A stretch of DNA of 64,000 nucleotides from Oscillospiraceae bacterium (lineage in GTDB: Bacteria; Bacillota; Clostridia; Oscillospirales; Acutalibacteraceae). The notes below the pieces were generated by a model. It saw nothing but the letters and a program-made list of their open reading frames with translations, made no database searches and was not told the DNA's origin. Position numbers and translations under genes: made by a program. Positions 1-8,390 of this stretch are shown one piece after another (position 1 is the stretch's first letter; every line of letters starts with the position of its first letter). Location of the stretch: contig SVOQ01000005.1 of NCBI GenBank assembly GCA_015066345.1, forward strand, positions 1 through 64,000, read 5' to 3'.

Positions 1-1
1 T

Positions 2-76
2 TTACGGGTAGCAAGTAACAATCTTACGCAACTGGCAGACCGTACTTATGCGTTTACGCATACGCGAAGAACATAG
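2..76 (+). CDS. Possible 3' end of a gene entering from the left
   Basis: An open frame runs from base 2 to a TAG at 74-76 and encodes about 24 residues ending in HTRRT. A strong hairpin follows 22 bases later, as expected for a gene end. The fragment is too short to assign to any family. Support is only the open frame plus the downstream terminator-like hairpin, so it may be chance. Confidence 0.3.
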   Translation, partial: LRVASNNLTQLADRTYAFTHTRRT

Positions 77-98
77 GGCTATGCCCGCATATGAAAAA

Positions 99-117
99 CC
101 ACCCGCTTGGCGGGTGG
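99..117 (+). terminator. Hairpin terminator
   Basis: Perfect 8-bp stem CCACCCGC / GCGGGTGG with a 3-base loop, preceded by AAAAA and followed by atgTTTATTTG. The A-rich and T-rich flanks suggest that it could act in both directions. It probably closes the gene entering from the left edge. Confidence 0.6.
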
Positions 118-164
118 ATGTTTATTTGCTGTATATTTAATTTACAGGGAATGTAGGGATGTGA

Positions 165-330
165 ATCGTTTGTGCGAAGCACAACTTCATTACGCAGTAC
201 TTCATTGCAAGGCACTTCGTTTATCACGAGATAACTTCATTGTTTGTGTTCGTGTAATGAAGTTCAAGAGGACTTGAAATGAAGTTTGCAACCAAGGTTA
301 CAAAACGAAGTTGTGTCCTACGGACACAAA
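165..330. repeat. Hairpin array with ACTTCATT spacers
   Basis: Short perfect hairpins alternate with an 8-base unit. Hairpins: GTGC/GCAC (172-182), TATC/GATA (222-233), TTCAAG/CTTGAA (263-278), AACC/GGTT (290-299), TTGTGTCC/GGACACAA (311-329). The spacer ACTTCATT occurs at 184, 199 and 234, then in inverted form AATGAAGT at 256 and 278, so the block is roughly symmetric around position 248. It lies downstream of tRNA-Thr, beyond its terminator. An open frame crosses it but has no sign of being a gene. Confidence 0.6.
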
Positions 331-340
331 CACAAAAAAC

Positions 341-364
341 AAAGGACTTCCGAAGAAGTCCTTT
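341..364 (-). terminator. Terminator of tRNA-Thr
   Basis: Perfect 10-bp stem AAAGGACTTC / GAAGTCCTTT with loop CGAA. On the minus strand it follows the tRNA by a few bases and runs into GTTTTTTGTG. The plus-strand exit is also T-rich. Confidence 0.8.
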
Positions 365-370
365 ATTTTT

Positions 371-446
371 TGGAGCTGGAAACGTGACTCGAACACGCGA
401 CCTGCTCATTACGAATGAGCTGCTCTACCAACTGAGCTATTCCAGC
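371..446 (-). tRNA. tRNA-Thr (anticodon CGT)
   Basis: On the minus strand the 76-base gene starts GCTGGAATAGCTCAG and ends TTCCAGCTCCA, so the CCA end is encoded. The acceptor stem GCTGGAA/TTCCAGC is perfect. The anticodon arm is GCTCA-TTCGTAA-TGAGC, placing CGT at positions 34-36, which reads the Thr codon ACG. The T-arm carries GTTCGAGTC. A consensus promoter sits just upstream and a terminator just downstream, so it is probably a single-gene unit. Confidence 0.95.
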
Positions 447-466
447 AATTATTATACGCAAGTAGT

Positions 467-495
467 ATTATATATAATTGTTTGGAGTTTTTCAA
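467..495 (-). promoter_or_regulatory. Promoter of tRNA-Thr
   Basis: On the minus strand: TTGAAA (495-490), 17-base spacer, TATAAT (472-467). Predicted transcription start is near 460, about 14 bases before the mature tRNA 5' end. Both boxes and the spacing fit the vegetative sigma-A consensus. Confidence 0.8.
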
Positions 496-509
496 GAGGG
501 AAAATTTAA

Positions 510-660
510 AATTCGTAATGCTTAATGCGTAATTCGTAATTAAAGGGGCACTTCGTGTCGTTATATTCGCGTTTCGCAAAGCGAAACATATCGCGTACGA
601 AGTACATATCGCATCGACAGATATATCGCACCGTAGGTATATCGCACCCGATGGGTATAA
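510..660. repeat. ATATCGC hairpin array, copy A
   Basis: Five perfect small hairpins are joined by four identical ATATCGC spacers (588, 606, 623, 639). Stems: GTTTCGC/GCGAAAC, GTAC/GTAC, ATC/GAT, ACC/GGT, ACCC/GGGT. The block is preceded by a GGCAC/GTGTC hairpin (547-559) and by short direct repeats of the type TAATGCGTAATTCG (510-541). An inverted second copy lies at 54359-54510. It sits about 70 bases before the his promoter. No coding potential. Confidence 0.75.
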
Positions 661-728
661 AGGGTAGTTCTCTTTCCGCTATTCTTTGATAATATAGAAA
701 AATAAAACGTTTTTTCTTGAAATAACTG

Positions 729-757
729 TTGACTTTAGCACTTTAACGTGCTACTAT
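729..757 (+). promoter_or_regulatory. his operon promoter with overlapping operator dyad
   Basis: TTGACT (729-734), 17-base spacer, TACTAT (752-757); predicted start near 764. The spacer holds a perfect dyad TAGCAC-TTTAAC-GTGCTA (736-753) that reaches into the -10 box, where a repressor would block RNA polymerase. The first gene of the operon encodes a TrpR-like DNA-binding protein, so autoregulation of the his operon is a natural inference. No T-box leader or attenuator is visible, and the leader is only tens of bases long. Confidence 0.75.
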
Positions 758-775
758 ATGAACACGATTTTTTAA

Positions 776-1126
776 ATGGCAAGTATTATGAAAGGAGCAA
801 CTATTTTTTGTTGCGTGGATGCTATGACACCTTTTAAAAACAGTTATGTTGATGAACTTTATGATGCGATTTTAAGCCTCGAAAATAAAGAGGAGTGTCA
901 GGAGTTTTTTGAGGACCTTTTTACAATTAATGAAATAATATCTCTTTCCCAACGCCTTAGTGTAGCTAAGAAACTTCAGGAGGGAAAGACCTTTTCTGTT
1001 ATTACTGCGGAAACGGGTGCAAGTTCCGCTACTATCGGTAGGGTAAATAAATGCCTTTCCTATGGTACGGGCGGTTACAAGAAAGTTATAGACAGACTCA
1101 AAAACGAAAGTGACGAAAACAAATGA
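776..1126 (+). CDS. yerC: YerC/YecD-family TrpR-like regulator, likely his operon repressor
   Basis: The protein (116 aa at the longest) matches the TrpR-related YerC/YecD family. The core runs YVDELYDAILSL, then FTINEIISLSQRL, then a helix-turn-helix around TFSVITAETGASSATIGRVN, the same architecture as the tryptophan repressor. Start choice is unsettled. ATG 776 has no clear ribosome site, and ATG 824 (MTPFKNSY) begins where the family homology begins but lies 26 bases after AAAGGAG (791-797). The gene overlaps the hisZG start by 4 bases (ATGA), so translation is coupled. Its place behind a dyad-bearing promoter suggests that it represses its own operon; the effector (histidine or another) cannot be read from sequence. 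Confidence 0.85.
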   Translation: MASIMKGATIFCCVDAMTPFKNSYVDELYDAILSLENKEECQEFFEDLFTINEIISLSQRLSVAKKLQEGKTFSVITAETGASSATIGRVNKCLSYGTGGYKKVIDRLKNESDENK

Positions 1127-2715
1127 GCATAGATTTATCTATTTTAAGCAATTCTGAAAAAATAATATTCCAACTTCGTTCTCTTTATGCGAAGTATGGT
1201 TATAAACCCTTTAAAATGAGCAAGTTTGAGGAATATGACCTTTACGGAAGTAATAAGGATTTCCTCGTTAGCGGTAATTGTATTACCTTTACCGATTCCG
1301 ACGGTAGGCTTCTTGCTCTTAAGCCCGACGTAACCTTTTCCATTATAAAAAATCTTGACGACACAGCCAAAGGTGTTCAAAAGGTTTATTATAACGAAAA
1401 TGTTTATCGTGTTACTAAAAAAGCGGGTGGCTTCAGCGAAATAATGCAGACCGGTATTGAGTGTATGGGTGATATCGGTACTGTCGATGTTTGCGAGGTT
1501 ATTACCCTTGCTGCCCGTAGCCTTTATGCTATAAGCGAAAATTACGTTCTCGATATTTCCCATATGGGTATTCTCAGCGGTCTTTTTACTGCTATGGATT
1601 TGTCCGAGAGTAACAAGACTGAGCTTCTCTCTGCGGTTGCCGAGAAAAATATCGGTGTTATCCTCGCTTTGTGTGAGCAATACGGCGTGGGTCAGGCTCT
1701 CAGTAATAAACTTATAGACCTTCTTAACGCTTACGGCAAACCCGAGACAGCTCTTAAGAAAATCGGTGATGCGGTAGTTAACGCCGAAATGCAGAATGCT
1801 TACAACGAGCTTTGCGAGGTTTGTAATAAGTTAACCGATAAAGGCTATCAGGATAATATTAATATCGACTGCTCCGTTGTTAACGATATGAGCTATTATA
1901 ACGGTATTGTTTTCAAAGGCTTTATTCACGGTGTACCTACGGGTGTCCTTTCGGGTGGTAGATATGACCGACTTATGGAGCGTGTTAACAAAAAGGCGGG
2001 GGCTATCGGTTTTGCGGTTTACCTTGATGAAGTTGACAGAATACTTCAGTCACCTGAAGAAGCAGAGAATAGCGACGATGACCAATATCTTAATATCGCC
2101 TTACCCAAGGGCAGACTCGGTGAAAAGGTATATGCAATGTTTGAACAGGCAGGATTCGAATGTCCTCAGATTCACGAAAAAAACCGTCGACTTATATTCG
2201 AAAACACCGAAAAGAAAATAAGATATTTCTGGGTTAAACCCTCGGATGTTGCCATATATGTTGAGCGAGGTGCGGCGGATATCGGCGTTGCAGGTAAAGA
2301 TATTCTTCTTGAGTATTCGCCCGATGTTTACGAGCTTCTCGATATGAATATGGGCAAATGCCGTATGTGTGTTGCGGGTAAAAAAGAATTTACCGACAAT
2401 GGCACAAATACATTGCGAGTTGCCACAAAATTTGAAAATATTGCTAAAAATTACTATGCGGATAAATGCCGTGATATTGATATTATCAAACTTAACGGCT
2501 CTATCGAAATTGCACCTATTTTAGGTCTTTCAGACGTTATTGTTGATATAGTTGAAACGGGTGCAACACTTCTTGAAAACGGTCTTGAACCTAAGGAAAC
2601 CATAGTTAATATCAGTGCAAGACTTATTTCAAACAAAGCCTCCTATAAATTTAAATCCGATAAAATTGATGTTTTGAAAGAGGCTCTTTCTACGATTGTG
2701 AGGGAAAAACAGTGA
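1123..2715 (+). CDS. hisZG: HisZ-HisG fusion: ATP phosphoribosyltransferase, regulatory plus catalytic
   Basis: First step of histidine synthesis: ATP + PRPP to phosphoribosyl-ATP. Residues 1-309 are HisZ, a histidyl-tRNA-synthetase-like regulatory domain with the motif-3-like stretch VLSGGRYDRL near 275-284. Residues about 310-321 form an acidic linker (PEEAENSDDD). Residues 322-530 are short-form HisG, starting LNIALPKGRLGEK and including IGVAGKDILLE and a PRPP-loop-like DIVETGATL. Short HisG normally needs HisZ as a separate protein in a hetero-octamer; here both are one continuous 530-residue chain with no stop or frameshift at the junction (around base 2083). Overlaps yerC and hisD by 4 bases each. 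Confidence 0.93.
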   Translation: MSIDLSILSNSEKIIFQLRSLYAKYGYKPFKMSKFEEYDLYGSNKDFLVSGNCITFTDSDGRLLALKPDVTFSIIKNLDDTAKGVQKVYYNENVYRVTKKAGGFSEIMQTGIECMGDIGTVDVCEVITLAARSLYAISENYVLDISHMGILSGLFTAMDLSESNKTELLSAVAEKNIGVILALCEQYGVGQALSNKLIDLLNAYGKPETALKKIGDAVVNAEMQNAYNELCEVCNKLTDKGYQDNINIDCSVVNDMSYYNGIVFKGFIHGVPTGVLSGGRYDRLMERVNKKAGAIGFAVYLDEVDRILQSPEEAENSDDDQYLNIALPKGRLGEKVYAMFEQAGFECPQIHEKNRRLIFENTEKKIRYFWVKPSDVAIYVERGAADIGVAGKDILLEYSPDVYELLDMNMGKCRMCVAGKKEFTDNGTNTLRVATKFENIAKNYYADKCRDIDIIKLNGSIEIAPILGLSDVIVDIVETGATLLENGLEPKETIVNISARLISNKASYKFKSDKIDVLKEALSTIVREKQ

Positions 2716-3989
2716 TAAAAATATACGACCGTAAGGAAATTTCCATTGATGAAATTCTTGAACGAAGCGAACAGACAATTGATGTTGAGGGTATCGTTCA
2801 GGATATTATAAAAAATGTTAAAGAAAATGGTGACAAGGCACTTGTTGAGTATTGTAAAAAATTCGACGGTGCCAAGGATGATGTTATTGAAGTTACCGCT
2901 GAAGAAATGGACGAAGCGATTAAAGAGGTTGATGATGAACTTTTAAATATCCTTCGTGAAGCAAAAGAAAATATAACCGCCTTCCACTCTAAACAGGTGA
3001 GAAACAGCTTTGTTATTAATGACAAAGAGGGGGTTATTATCGGTCAGAAGGTAATTCCCATTGAAAAGGTTGGTCTTTATGTACCCGGCGGTACTGCATC
3101 GTATCCCTCATCCGTCCTTATGAACTGTGTTCCTGCAAAAATTGCGGGATGTAGTGAAATTGTAATGGTTACCCCTGCTAAAGAGGGTAAGGTTAAATCC
3201 GTAATACTTGCGGCGGCTAAGATTGCGGGAGTTGACAGAGTGTTTAAAATCGGTGGTGCTCAGGCGGTTGCAGCTCTCGCTTACGGTACCGAAAGTGTAC
3301 CCAAGGTTGATAAAATCGTAGGACCCGGTAACGCCTTTGTTGCAGAGGCTAAGAAACAGGTTTTCGGTATGGTCGATATTGATATGATAGCCGGACCCAG
3401 CGAAATTCTTGTTGTTGCGGATTCTACCAATAATCCCGCACACATTGCGGCGGATTTGCTTTCACAGGCAGAACACGATAAAATGGCTACTGCAGTTCTT
3501 ATTACCGACAGTATGGCTTTTGCCGAAAGCGTAAGTGCGGAACTTGAGAAGCAAATTCCTCTCTTACCCCGTGAGGAAATTGCACGTTGCTCAATTGATA
3601 CAAACGGTAAAATTATCGTAACGGATAACCTTGTTGAAGCAATGGATGTTTCAAATATTCTTGCTCCCGAACACCTTGAAATTTGTGTTGATAATCCCTT
3701 TGAATATTTAGGTTACGTTAAAAATGCAGGTTCGGTTTTCCTCGGTAAAAATTGCCCCGAGGCTTTAGGAGACTATTTTGCCGGTCCTAATCACACACTT
3801 CCCACAAGCGGAACGGCACGGTTTTCAAGCCCTCTTTCCGTTGATGATTTTGTTAAGAAAACTCAGTTTTCTTATTTCAGCAGGGAGGCACTTTGCTCCG
3901 TTGCAGATAAAGTTGTCCGCTTTGCTAACGAAGAGGGACTTCAGGCTCACGGTAAGAGTGTAAGTATCAGAACCGAAACGGAGAAATAA
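2712..3989 (+). CDS. hisD: Histidinol dehydrogenase
   Basis: Final two oxidations, L-histidinol to L-histidine, NAD and zinc dependent. 425 aa, normal length. Family signatures visible: GLYVPGGTASYPSSVLMN, KIGGAQAVAALAYGT, VDKIVGPGNAFVAEAK, IDMIAGPSEILVVAD, and SQAEHDKMA with the zinc-binding His. It starts at GTG 2712, which overlaps the hisZG stop (GTGA), so translation is coupled. The C-terminal LPTSGTARFSSPLSVDDF is also typical. Confidence 0.97.
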   Translation: MIKIYDRKEISIDEILERSEQTIDVEGIVQDIIKNVKENGDKALVEYCKKFDGAKDDVIEVTAEEMDEAIKEVDDELLNILREAKENITAFHSKQVRNSFVINDKEGVIIGQKVIPIEKVGLYVPGGTASYPSSVLMNCVPAKIAGCSEIVMVTPAKEGKVKSVILAAAKIAGVDRVFKIGGAQAVAALAYGTESVPKVDKIVGPGNAFVAEAKKQVFGMVDIDMIAGPSEILVVADSTNNPAHIAADLLSQAEHDKMATAVLITDSMAFAESVSAELEKQIPLLPREEIARCSIDTNGKIIVTDNLVEAMDVSNILAPEHLEICVDNPFEYLGYVKNAGSVFLGKNCPEALGDYFAGPNHTLPTSGTARFSSPLSVDDFVKKTQFSYFSREALCSVADKVVRFANEEGLQAHGKSVSIRTETEK

Positions 3990-3992
3990 TAA

Positions 3993-5057
3993 ATGAGCAA
4001 ATACCTTGATGAGCGTTACAGTTCCCTTGCGGCTTATGTACCGGGGGAACAACCTCAGGATAAAAAATATATTAAACTTAATACAAATGAATCTCCCTAT
4101 TCGCCATCAAAAGCGACTCTTGATGCGGTGAATGTAGGGGAAACGGAACTTTTAAGGCTTTACCCCGACCCTGACGGTAAGATTCTTACAAAAAAACTTG
4201 CAGATTATTACGGGGTTGAGAGTAAAAATGTTTTTCTCGCCAATGGCTCTGATGATATTCTGAACTTCGCTTTTATGGCGTATTGTGCCAACGGCAGAAA
4301 ATCATATTTTGCGGATATTACCTACGGTTTTTATAGTGTTTTTGCAAATCTTCACAACTCTGATTATACGGTTATACCTCTCGAAGAGGATTTCTCAATT
4401 GATGCCGAAAAATTTTGCGGTGTGGACGGTTGCGTGTTTATTGCTAATCCCAATGCACCCACGGGACTTGCGTTGAGTCTTTCTGATGTGGAAAAAATCG
4501 TTAAAAGCAATCCTCATAATGTTGTGGTTATTGACGAGGCTTACGTGGATTTCGGTGCCGAAAGTGCCGTGAAACTCGTGGATAAATACGAGAATTTACT
4601 TGTTGTACAGACCTTTTCAAAATCCCGTTCAATGGCGGGTGCACGTTTGGGCTTTGCCATCGGTAACGAAGAAATAATCGGTGATTTACATAAATTAAGA
4701 TATTCCACCAATCCGTACAATATAAACCGCCTTACTCTTGCGGCGGGTGCTGCTACAATTGATTCACAAGATTATTACGATTCCAATTGTAAGATAATAA
4801 TGGAAACGAGAGCTTTTGTGAAAGAGGAGTTAGAAAAACTCGGGTTTTTCGTTTTGCCCTCAAAAGCTAATTTCATTTTCGCATCTTCCGAGGATATTGA
4901 CGGTGGCGAATTATATCTGAAAATTAAAGATAAAGGCGTACTTATCCGCCATTTCACAACGGAGCGTATTAAGAATTTTAATCGTATTACTATCGGTACA
5001 CCTGAAGAAATGCAGATTTTTATTGATAAAGTAAAAGAAATTCTGGAGGAAAACTAA
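3993..5057 (+). CDS. hisC: Histidinol-phosphate aminotransferase
   Basis: PLP-dependent fold-type I aminotransferase, imidazole-acetol phosphate to histidinol phosphate. 354 aa. Visible motifs: KLNTNESPYSPS at the N-terminus, LANGSDDIL, NPNAPTG, VVIDEAYVDF, and TFSKSRSMAGARLGF, whose first Lys is the expected Schiff-base residue. It begins 3 bases after hisD and its stop directly abuts the hisB start. Confidence 0.96.
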   Translation: MSKYLDERYSSLAAYVPGEQPQDKKYIKLNTNESPYSPSKATLDAVNVGETELLRLYPDPDGKILTKKLADYYGVESKNVFLANGSDDILNFAFMAYCANGRKSYFADITYGFYSVFANLHNSDYTVIPLEEDFSIDAEKFCGVDGCVFIANPNAPTGLALSLSDVEKIVKSNPHNVVVIDEAYVDFGAESAVKLVDKYENLLVVQTFSKSRSMAGARLGFAIGNEEIIGDLHKLRYSTNPYNINRLTLAAGAATIDSQDYYDSNCKIIMETRAFVKEELEKLGFFVLPSKANFIFASSEDIDGGELYLKIKDKGVLIRHFTTERIKNFNRITIGTPEEMQIFIDKVKEILEEN

Positions 5058-5645
5058 ATGCGTATTGCTGAAATTTCAAGAAAAACAGCGGAAACAGATG
5101 TTTATGTGAAACTTAACCTTGATGGTAAGGGCGATTGCGAAATCAGTACGGGCATCGGTTTTCTTGACCATATGTTAAATCTTTTCGGTAAACACGGAAG
5201 ATTTGACCTTGTAGTTAAATGCGACGGTGATATTGAAGTTGACGGTCACCATACAACCGAGGATATAGGTATTGCCCTTGGTCAGGCTTTTAAAGAGGCT
5301 TTGGGTGATAAAAGGGGCATTTGCCGTTACGGAAGTACAATTCTTCCTATGGACGAAGCGCTCATACTTACTGCCGTTGATATTTCGGGCAGACCCTATC
5401 TTCGTTACAGAATGAAAATTCCGGCACCAATGGTAGGGGACTTTGATACTGAGCTTTTAAGGGAGTTTGTTATAGCCTTTGCTTTTAATGCGGGTATAAC
5501 ACTCCACGTGCGTCGTCTTGACGGTATAAATAGTCATCATATAATAGAGGGTACTTTCAAATCCTTGGGTAGAACACTCAAAAAGGCTGTTGCTATTGAT
5601 GAAAAGGCAAAGGACGAAATACCTTCAACCAAAGGAGTTTTATAA
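5058..5645 (+). CDS. hisB: Imidazoleglycerol-phosphate dehydratase
   Basis: Dehydrates imidazole glycerol phosphate. 195 aa, the monofunctional size, so the histidinol-phosphatase half found in enteric HisB is absent. The manganese-binding motifs are present: [31 protein letters not shown], and [23 protein letters not shown] (two stretches). Preceded by GGAGGA 6 bases upstream. Its stop overlaps the hisH start by one base. Confidence 0.96.
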   Translation: MRIAEISRKTAETDVYVKLNLDGKGDCEISTGIGFLDHMLNLFGKHGRFDLVVKCDGDIEVDGHHTTEDIGIALGQAFKEALGDKRGICRYGSTILPMDEALILTAVDISGRPYLRYRMKIPAPMVGDFDTELLREFVIAFAFNAGITLHVRRLDGINSHHIIEGTFKSLGRTLKKAVAIDEKAKDEIPSTKGVL

Positions 5646-6259
5646 TGCTTGCAATAATTGATTATGGCGTTGGTAACCTGTTTTCTCTGCAGTGTTCTCT
5701 TAAGAAAATAGGCGTTGAAGCGGTTGTTACAAAAGATGCGGATATTATAAAAAATGCGGACAAGATAATACTTCCCGGTGTTGGTGCTTTCGGTGACGCC
5801 GCTGAGAAATTAAGGGCAACGGGACTTGTGGACGTTATAAAAGAACAAGCCCAAAGCGGTAAGCCCTTTTTAGGTATCTGTCTTGGTATGCAATTACTTT
5901 TTGATAAAGGCTACGAGTACGGCGAACACAACGGACTTGGCTTCATTAAGGGCAATGTTATTCCTCTTGAGGGGAAAATTCCCGCGGAGTTAAATATTCC
6001 CCATATGGGTTGGAATGCACTTTCATTAGATAAAAATTGCCCTCTTTTTAAATATATTGAAGATGGTGATTGCGTTTATTTTGTTCATTCCTACTTCGCT
6101 ACGGACTGCGACGAATCAGTAGTTGCAACTGCGGAATACGGTATTCCTGTTACAGCGGCAGTGGGTAAAGGCAATATTTTCGGTTGTCAGTTCCACCCCG
6201 AAAAAAGCGGTGAAACAGGCCTTAAAATACTAAAAGCATTTTGTGAAATCGGAGATTAA
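5645..6259 (+). CDS. hisH: Imidazole glycerol phosphate synthase, glutaminase subunit
   Basis: Class I glutamine amidotransferase that supplies ammonia to HisF. 204 aa. The nucleophile elbow GICLGMQLL contains the catalytic Cys; the His-Glu pair is in CQFHPEKSGETG. Also present: ILPGVGAFGDA and the oxyanion-region sequence IPHMGWN. Coupled to hisB by a TAATG overlap. Confidence 0.96.
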   Translation: MLAIIDYGVGNLFSLQCSLKKIGVEAVVTKDADIIKNADKIILPGVGAFGDAAEKLRATGLVDVIKEQAQSGKPFLGICLGMQLLFDKGYEYGEHNGLGFIKGNVIPLEGKIPAELNIPHMGWNALSLDKNCPLFKYIEDGDCVYFVHSYFATDCDESVVATAEYGIPVTAAVGKGNIFGCQFHPEKSGETGLKILKAFCEIGD

Positions 6260-6260
6260 A

Positions 6261-6974
6261 ATGAAAATTTTTCCAGCAATAGATTTATATGAGGGTAAAG
6301 CGGTACGCCTTTTAAAGGGCGATTACAATGCGGTAACCGTTTATTCAGAAAACCCTCTTGAAATAGCAAAAGATTTTGAAAACAGTGGTGCAACTGAACT
6401 TCACACTGTTGACCTTGAGGGTGCCCGTGACGGTGGCACACCAAATATTGAAATTATAAAAAGTTTTGTTGAGAACACAAATCTTAATGTTGAGGTTGGT
6501 GGCGGTATCCGTTCAATGGATACTGTTAAAGCCTATCTTGATGCAGGTGTCAGAAGGGTAATTCTCGGCACTGCGGCGGTTACTGACCGTGAATTTTTGC
6601 AAAAAGCCGTTGATACTTATGGTGATAAAATTGCCGTTGGTGCGGATATAAAAGACGGTAAGGTTGCAATTAAAGGTTGGGTTGAGAAATCCGAATACAG
6701 CACATTCGAGTTTTTTGAAATGCTTGAGAAAATAGGCGTTTCAACTGTTATTTGTACGGATATTTCAAAAGACGGTGCAATGCAGGGTACAAACCGTGAG
6801 CTTTATAAAGAGCTTTCGGAAAAGTTTTCTGTTAATATAATTGCATCGGGTGGTGTTTCATCTTTGGATGATGTTAAAGCCCTTAACGAAATGAATTTAT
6901 TTGGTGCAATTATCGGAAAAGCCTATTATACAGGGGCTATTAAAATTAATGAGGCATTGGAGGTTACGAAATGA
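6261..6974 (+). CDS. hisA: ProFAR isomerase
   Basis: Isomerises ProFAR to PRFAR. TIM barrel, 237 aa from ATG 6261. The N-terminal MKIFPAIDLYEGKAVRL holds the catalytic Asp; the second catalytic Asp is in VICTDISKDGAMQG; phosphate loops are VEVGGGIRS and IIASGGVSS. The open frame extends upstream to GTG 6243 inside hisH, but ATG 6261 has GGAG 7 bases upstream and matches the family N-terminus. Its end overlaps hisF by 4 bases. Confidence 0.95.
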   Translation: MKIFPAIDLYEGKAVRLLKGDYNAVTVYSENPLEIAKDFENSGATELHTVDLEGARDGGTPNIEIIKSFVENTNLNVEVGGGIRSMDTVKAYLDAGVRRVILGTAAVTDREFLQKAVDTYGDKIAVGADIKDGKVAIKGWVEKSEYSTFEFFEMLEKIGVSTVICTDISKDGAMQGTNRELYKELSEKFSVNIIASGGVSSLDDVKALNEMNLFGAIIGKAYYTGAIKINEALEVTK

Positions 6975-7729
6975 TAACCAAAAGAATTATCCCTTGCCTT
7001 GATGTGCGTAACGGCACAGTTGTTAAAGGTACAAATTTCGAGAATCTTAACGAGATTTCTTCACCCGTTCAACTTGCGCAGTATTATAGCTCCCACGGTG
7101 CGGATGAACTTGTGTTTTATGATATTACCGCATCATCCGACGGACGAAAACTTTTTACCGACATCCTTACAGAAACCGCATCAAAAGTTTTTATTCCCCT
7201 TACTGTGGGTGGGGGTATAAATACCCTCGATGATTTTGACCGTGTTTTAAAATGTGGTGCGGATAAAGTAAGCGTAAACTCGGGTGCTATCCGAAACCCA
7301 TCGTTAATTCCTCAGGCGGCGTCAAAATATGGCGACCAATGTGTTGTTCTTTCCGTTGACGTTAAAAGGGTGGACGGTAAATTCTGTGTCTTCGCAAAAG
7401 GCGGTAGAGAGAATACGGGTATGGATGCACTCCAATGGATAAAACAAGGCGTTCAAAACGGTGCAGGTGAAATTGTTGTTAACTCCATTGATACGGATGG
7501 TGTTAAAAAAGGCTTTGATATTGAAATGCTTAAAGCCGTTTGCGATATTGTAAATGTACCTGTAATTGCATCGGGTGGTGCAGGTGGCAAACAGGATTTT
7601 GTAGATTTATTTAATACTGTACCCGGTGTCAGTGCGGGTCTTGCTGCATCCATTTTCCATTACGGTGAGGTTACCATTGATGACCTTAAGAAAACACTTA
7701 GCGAGAATAACATTACTGTGAGGTTATAA
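6971..7729 (+). CDS. hisF: Imidazole glycerol phosphate synthase, cyclase subunit
   Basis: Uses ammonia from HisH to close the imidazole ring, giving IGP and AICAR. 252 aa TIM barrel. Catalytic Asp residues sit in [19 protein letters not shown] and in [14 protein letters not shown]; phosphate loops are [13 protein letters not shown] and [13 protein letters not shown]. Usual length, complete. Starts inside the last codons of hisA (ATGA overlap). Confidence 0.97.
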   Translation: MITKRIIPCLDVRNGTVVKGTNFENLNEISSPVQLAQYYSSHGADELVFYDITASSDGRKLFTDILTETASKVFIPLTVGGGINTLDDFDRVLKCGADKVSVNSGAIRNPSLIPQAASKYGDQCVVLSVDVKRVDGKFCVFAKGGRENTGMDALQWIKQGVQNGAGEIVVNSIDTDGVKKGFDIEMLKAVCDIVNVPVIASGGAGGKQDFVDLFNTVPGVSAGLAASIFHYGEVTIDDLKKTLSENNITVRL

Positions 7730-7731
7730 TT

Positions 7732-8385
7732 ATGTTTGATATCAGTAAACTTAAATTTGACGATAAGGGTCTTATACCCGCCATTGTTGTTGATGACGAA
7801 AGCGGCGAGGTTTTAACCCTTGCATATATGAACGAAGAAAGCCTTAAAATCTCTTTGGAGAAAAAACTCACTTGCTTCTGGAGTCGTTCAAGACAGGAAC
7901 TCTGGCTCAAGGGTGAAACAAGCGGAAATTATCAGCATATTGTAAGCATTACCGCTGACTGTGATATGGATGCTCTTACTGTGAGGGTAAGAAAAGACGG
8001 TCCCGCTTGTCACACAGGCGAGAATAGTTGCTTCTTCAATACCGTTATGGAAAATGACGAAATAGCCCCTGCGTTCTCAGTTGATGGTCTTGTTGAAATG
8101 CTTGAAGGCAGAAAAACAAACCCCAAAGAGGGCTCGTATACAACCTATCTTTTTGAAAAGGGTATTGATAAAATACTTAAAAAAGTCGGCGAGGAAAGCA
8201 CCGAGGTTATTATAGCGGGTAAGGCAAATGATAAAGCGGAAACAATTTACGAAATTTCCGACCTTATGTACCATGTGCTTGTCCTTATGATAGAAATGGG
8301 TATTTCCGTTGACGATATAAAAAAGGAACTCGCTTCCCGTCACGTAATAGACCATAAGGTAAAACAAGAAAAAATGACGAAATAA
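7732..8385 (+). CDS. hisIE: Bifunctional phosphoribosyl-AMP cyclohydrolase / phosphoribosyl-ATP pyrophosphatase
   Basis: Second and third steps of histidine synthesis. 217 aa in two domains: HisI at about 1-110 ([18 protein letters not shown], then the metal-binding DCDMDAL and [11 protein letters not shown]), HisE at about 120-217 ([19 protein letters not shown], then [11 protein letters not shown]). Last gene of the operon. With it the pathway is complete except for histidinol-phosphate phosphatase, which is not in this operon. Confidence 0.96.
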   Translation: MFDISKLKFDDKGLIPAIVVDDESGEVLTLAYMNEESLKISLEKKLTCFWSRSRQELWLKGETSGNYQHIVSITADCDMDALTVRVRKDGPACHTGENSCFFNTVMENDEIAPAFSVDGLVEMLEGRKTNPKEGSYTTYLFEKGIDKILKKVGEESTEVIIAGKANDKAETIYEISDLMYHVLVLMIEMGISVDDIKKELASRHVIDHKVKQEKMTK

Positions 8386-8390
8386 TTCTC

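Noticed and set aside
279-509. 76-codon frame across tRNA-Thr
   Set aside because: It runs through a hairpin array, a terminator and the tRNA in antisense, so it cannot be a gene.
510-660. CRISPR array
   Set aside because: The constant unit is only 7 bases, intervening segments are self-complementary, and no cas genes are in the window.
680-776. T-box or attenuator ahead of the his operon
   Set aside because: The predicted start leaves a leader of only a few tens of bases, too short for a T-box, and no terminator hairpin is present.
1144-1680. Long antisense open frame inside hisZG
   Set aside because: It lies fully opposite a well-conserved gene, has no ribosome site or family signature, and is explained by codon bias of the sense strand.
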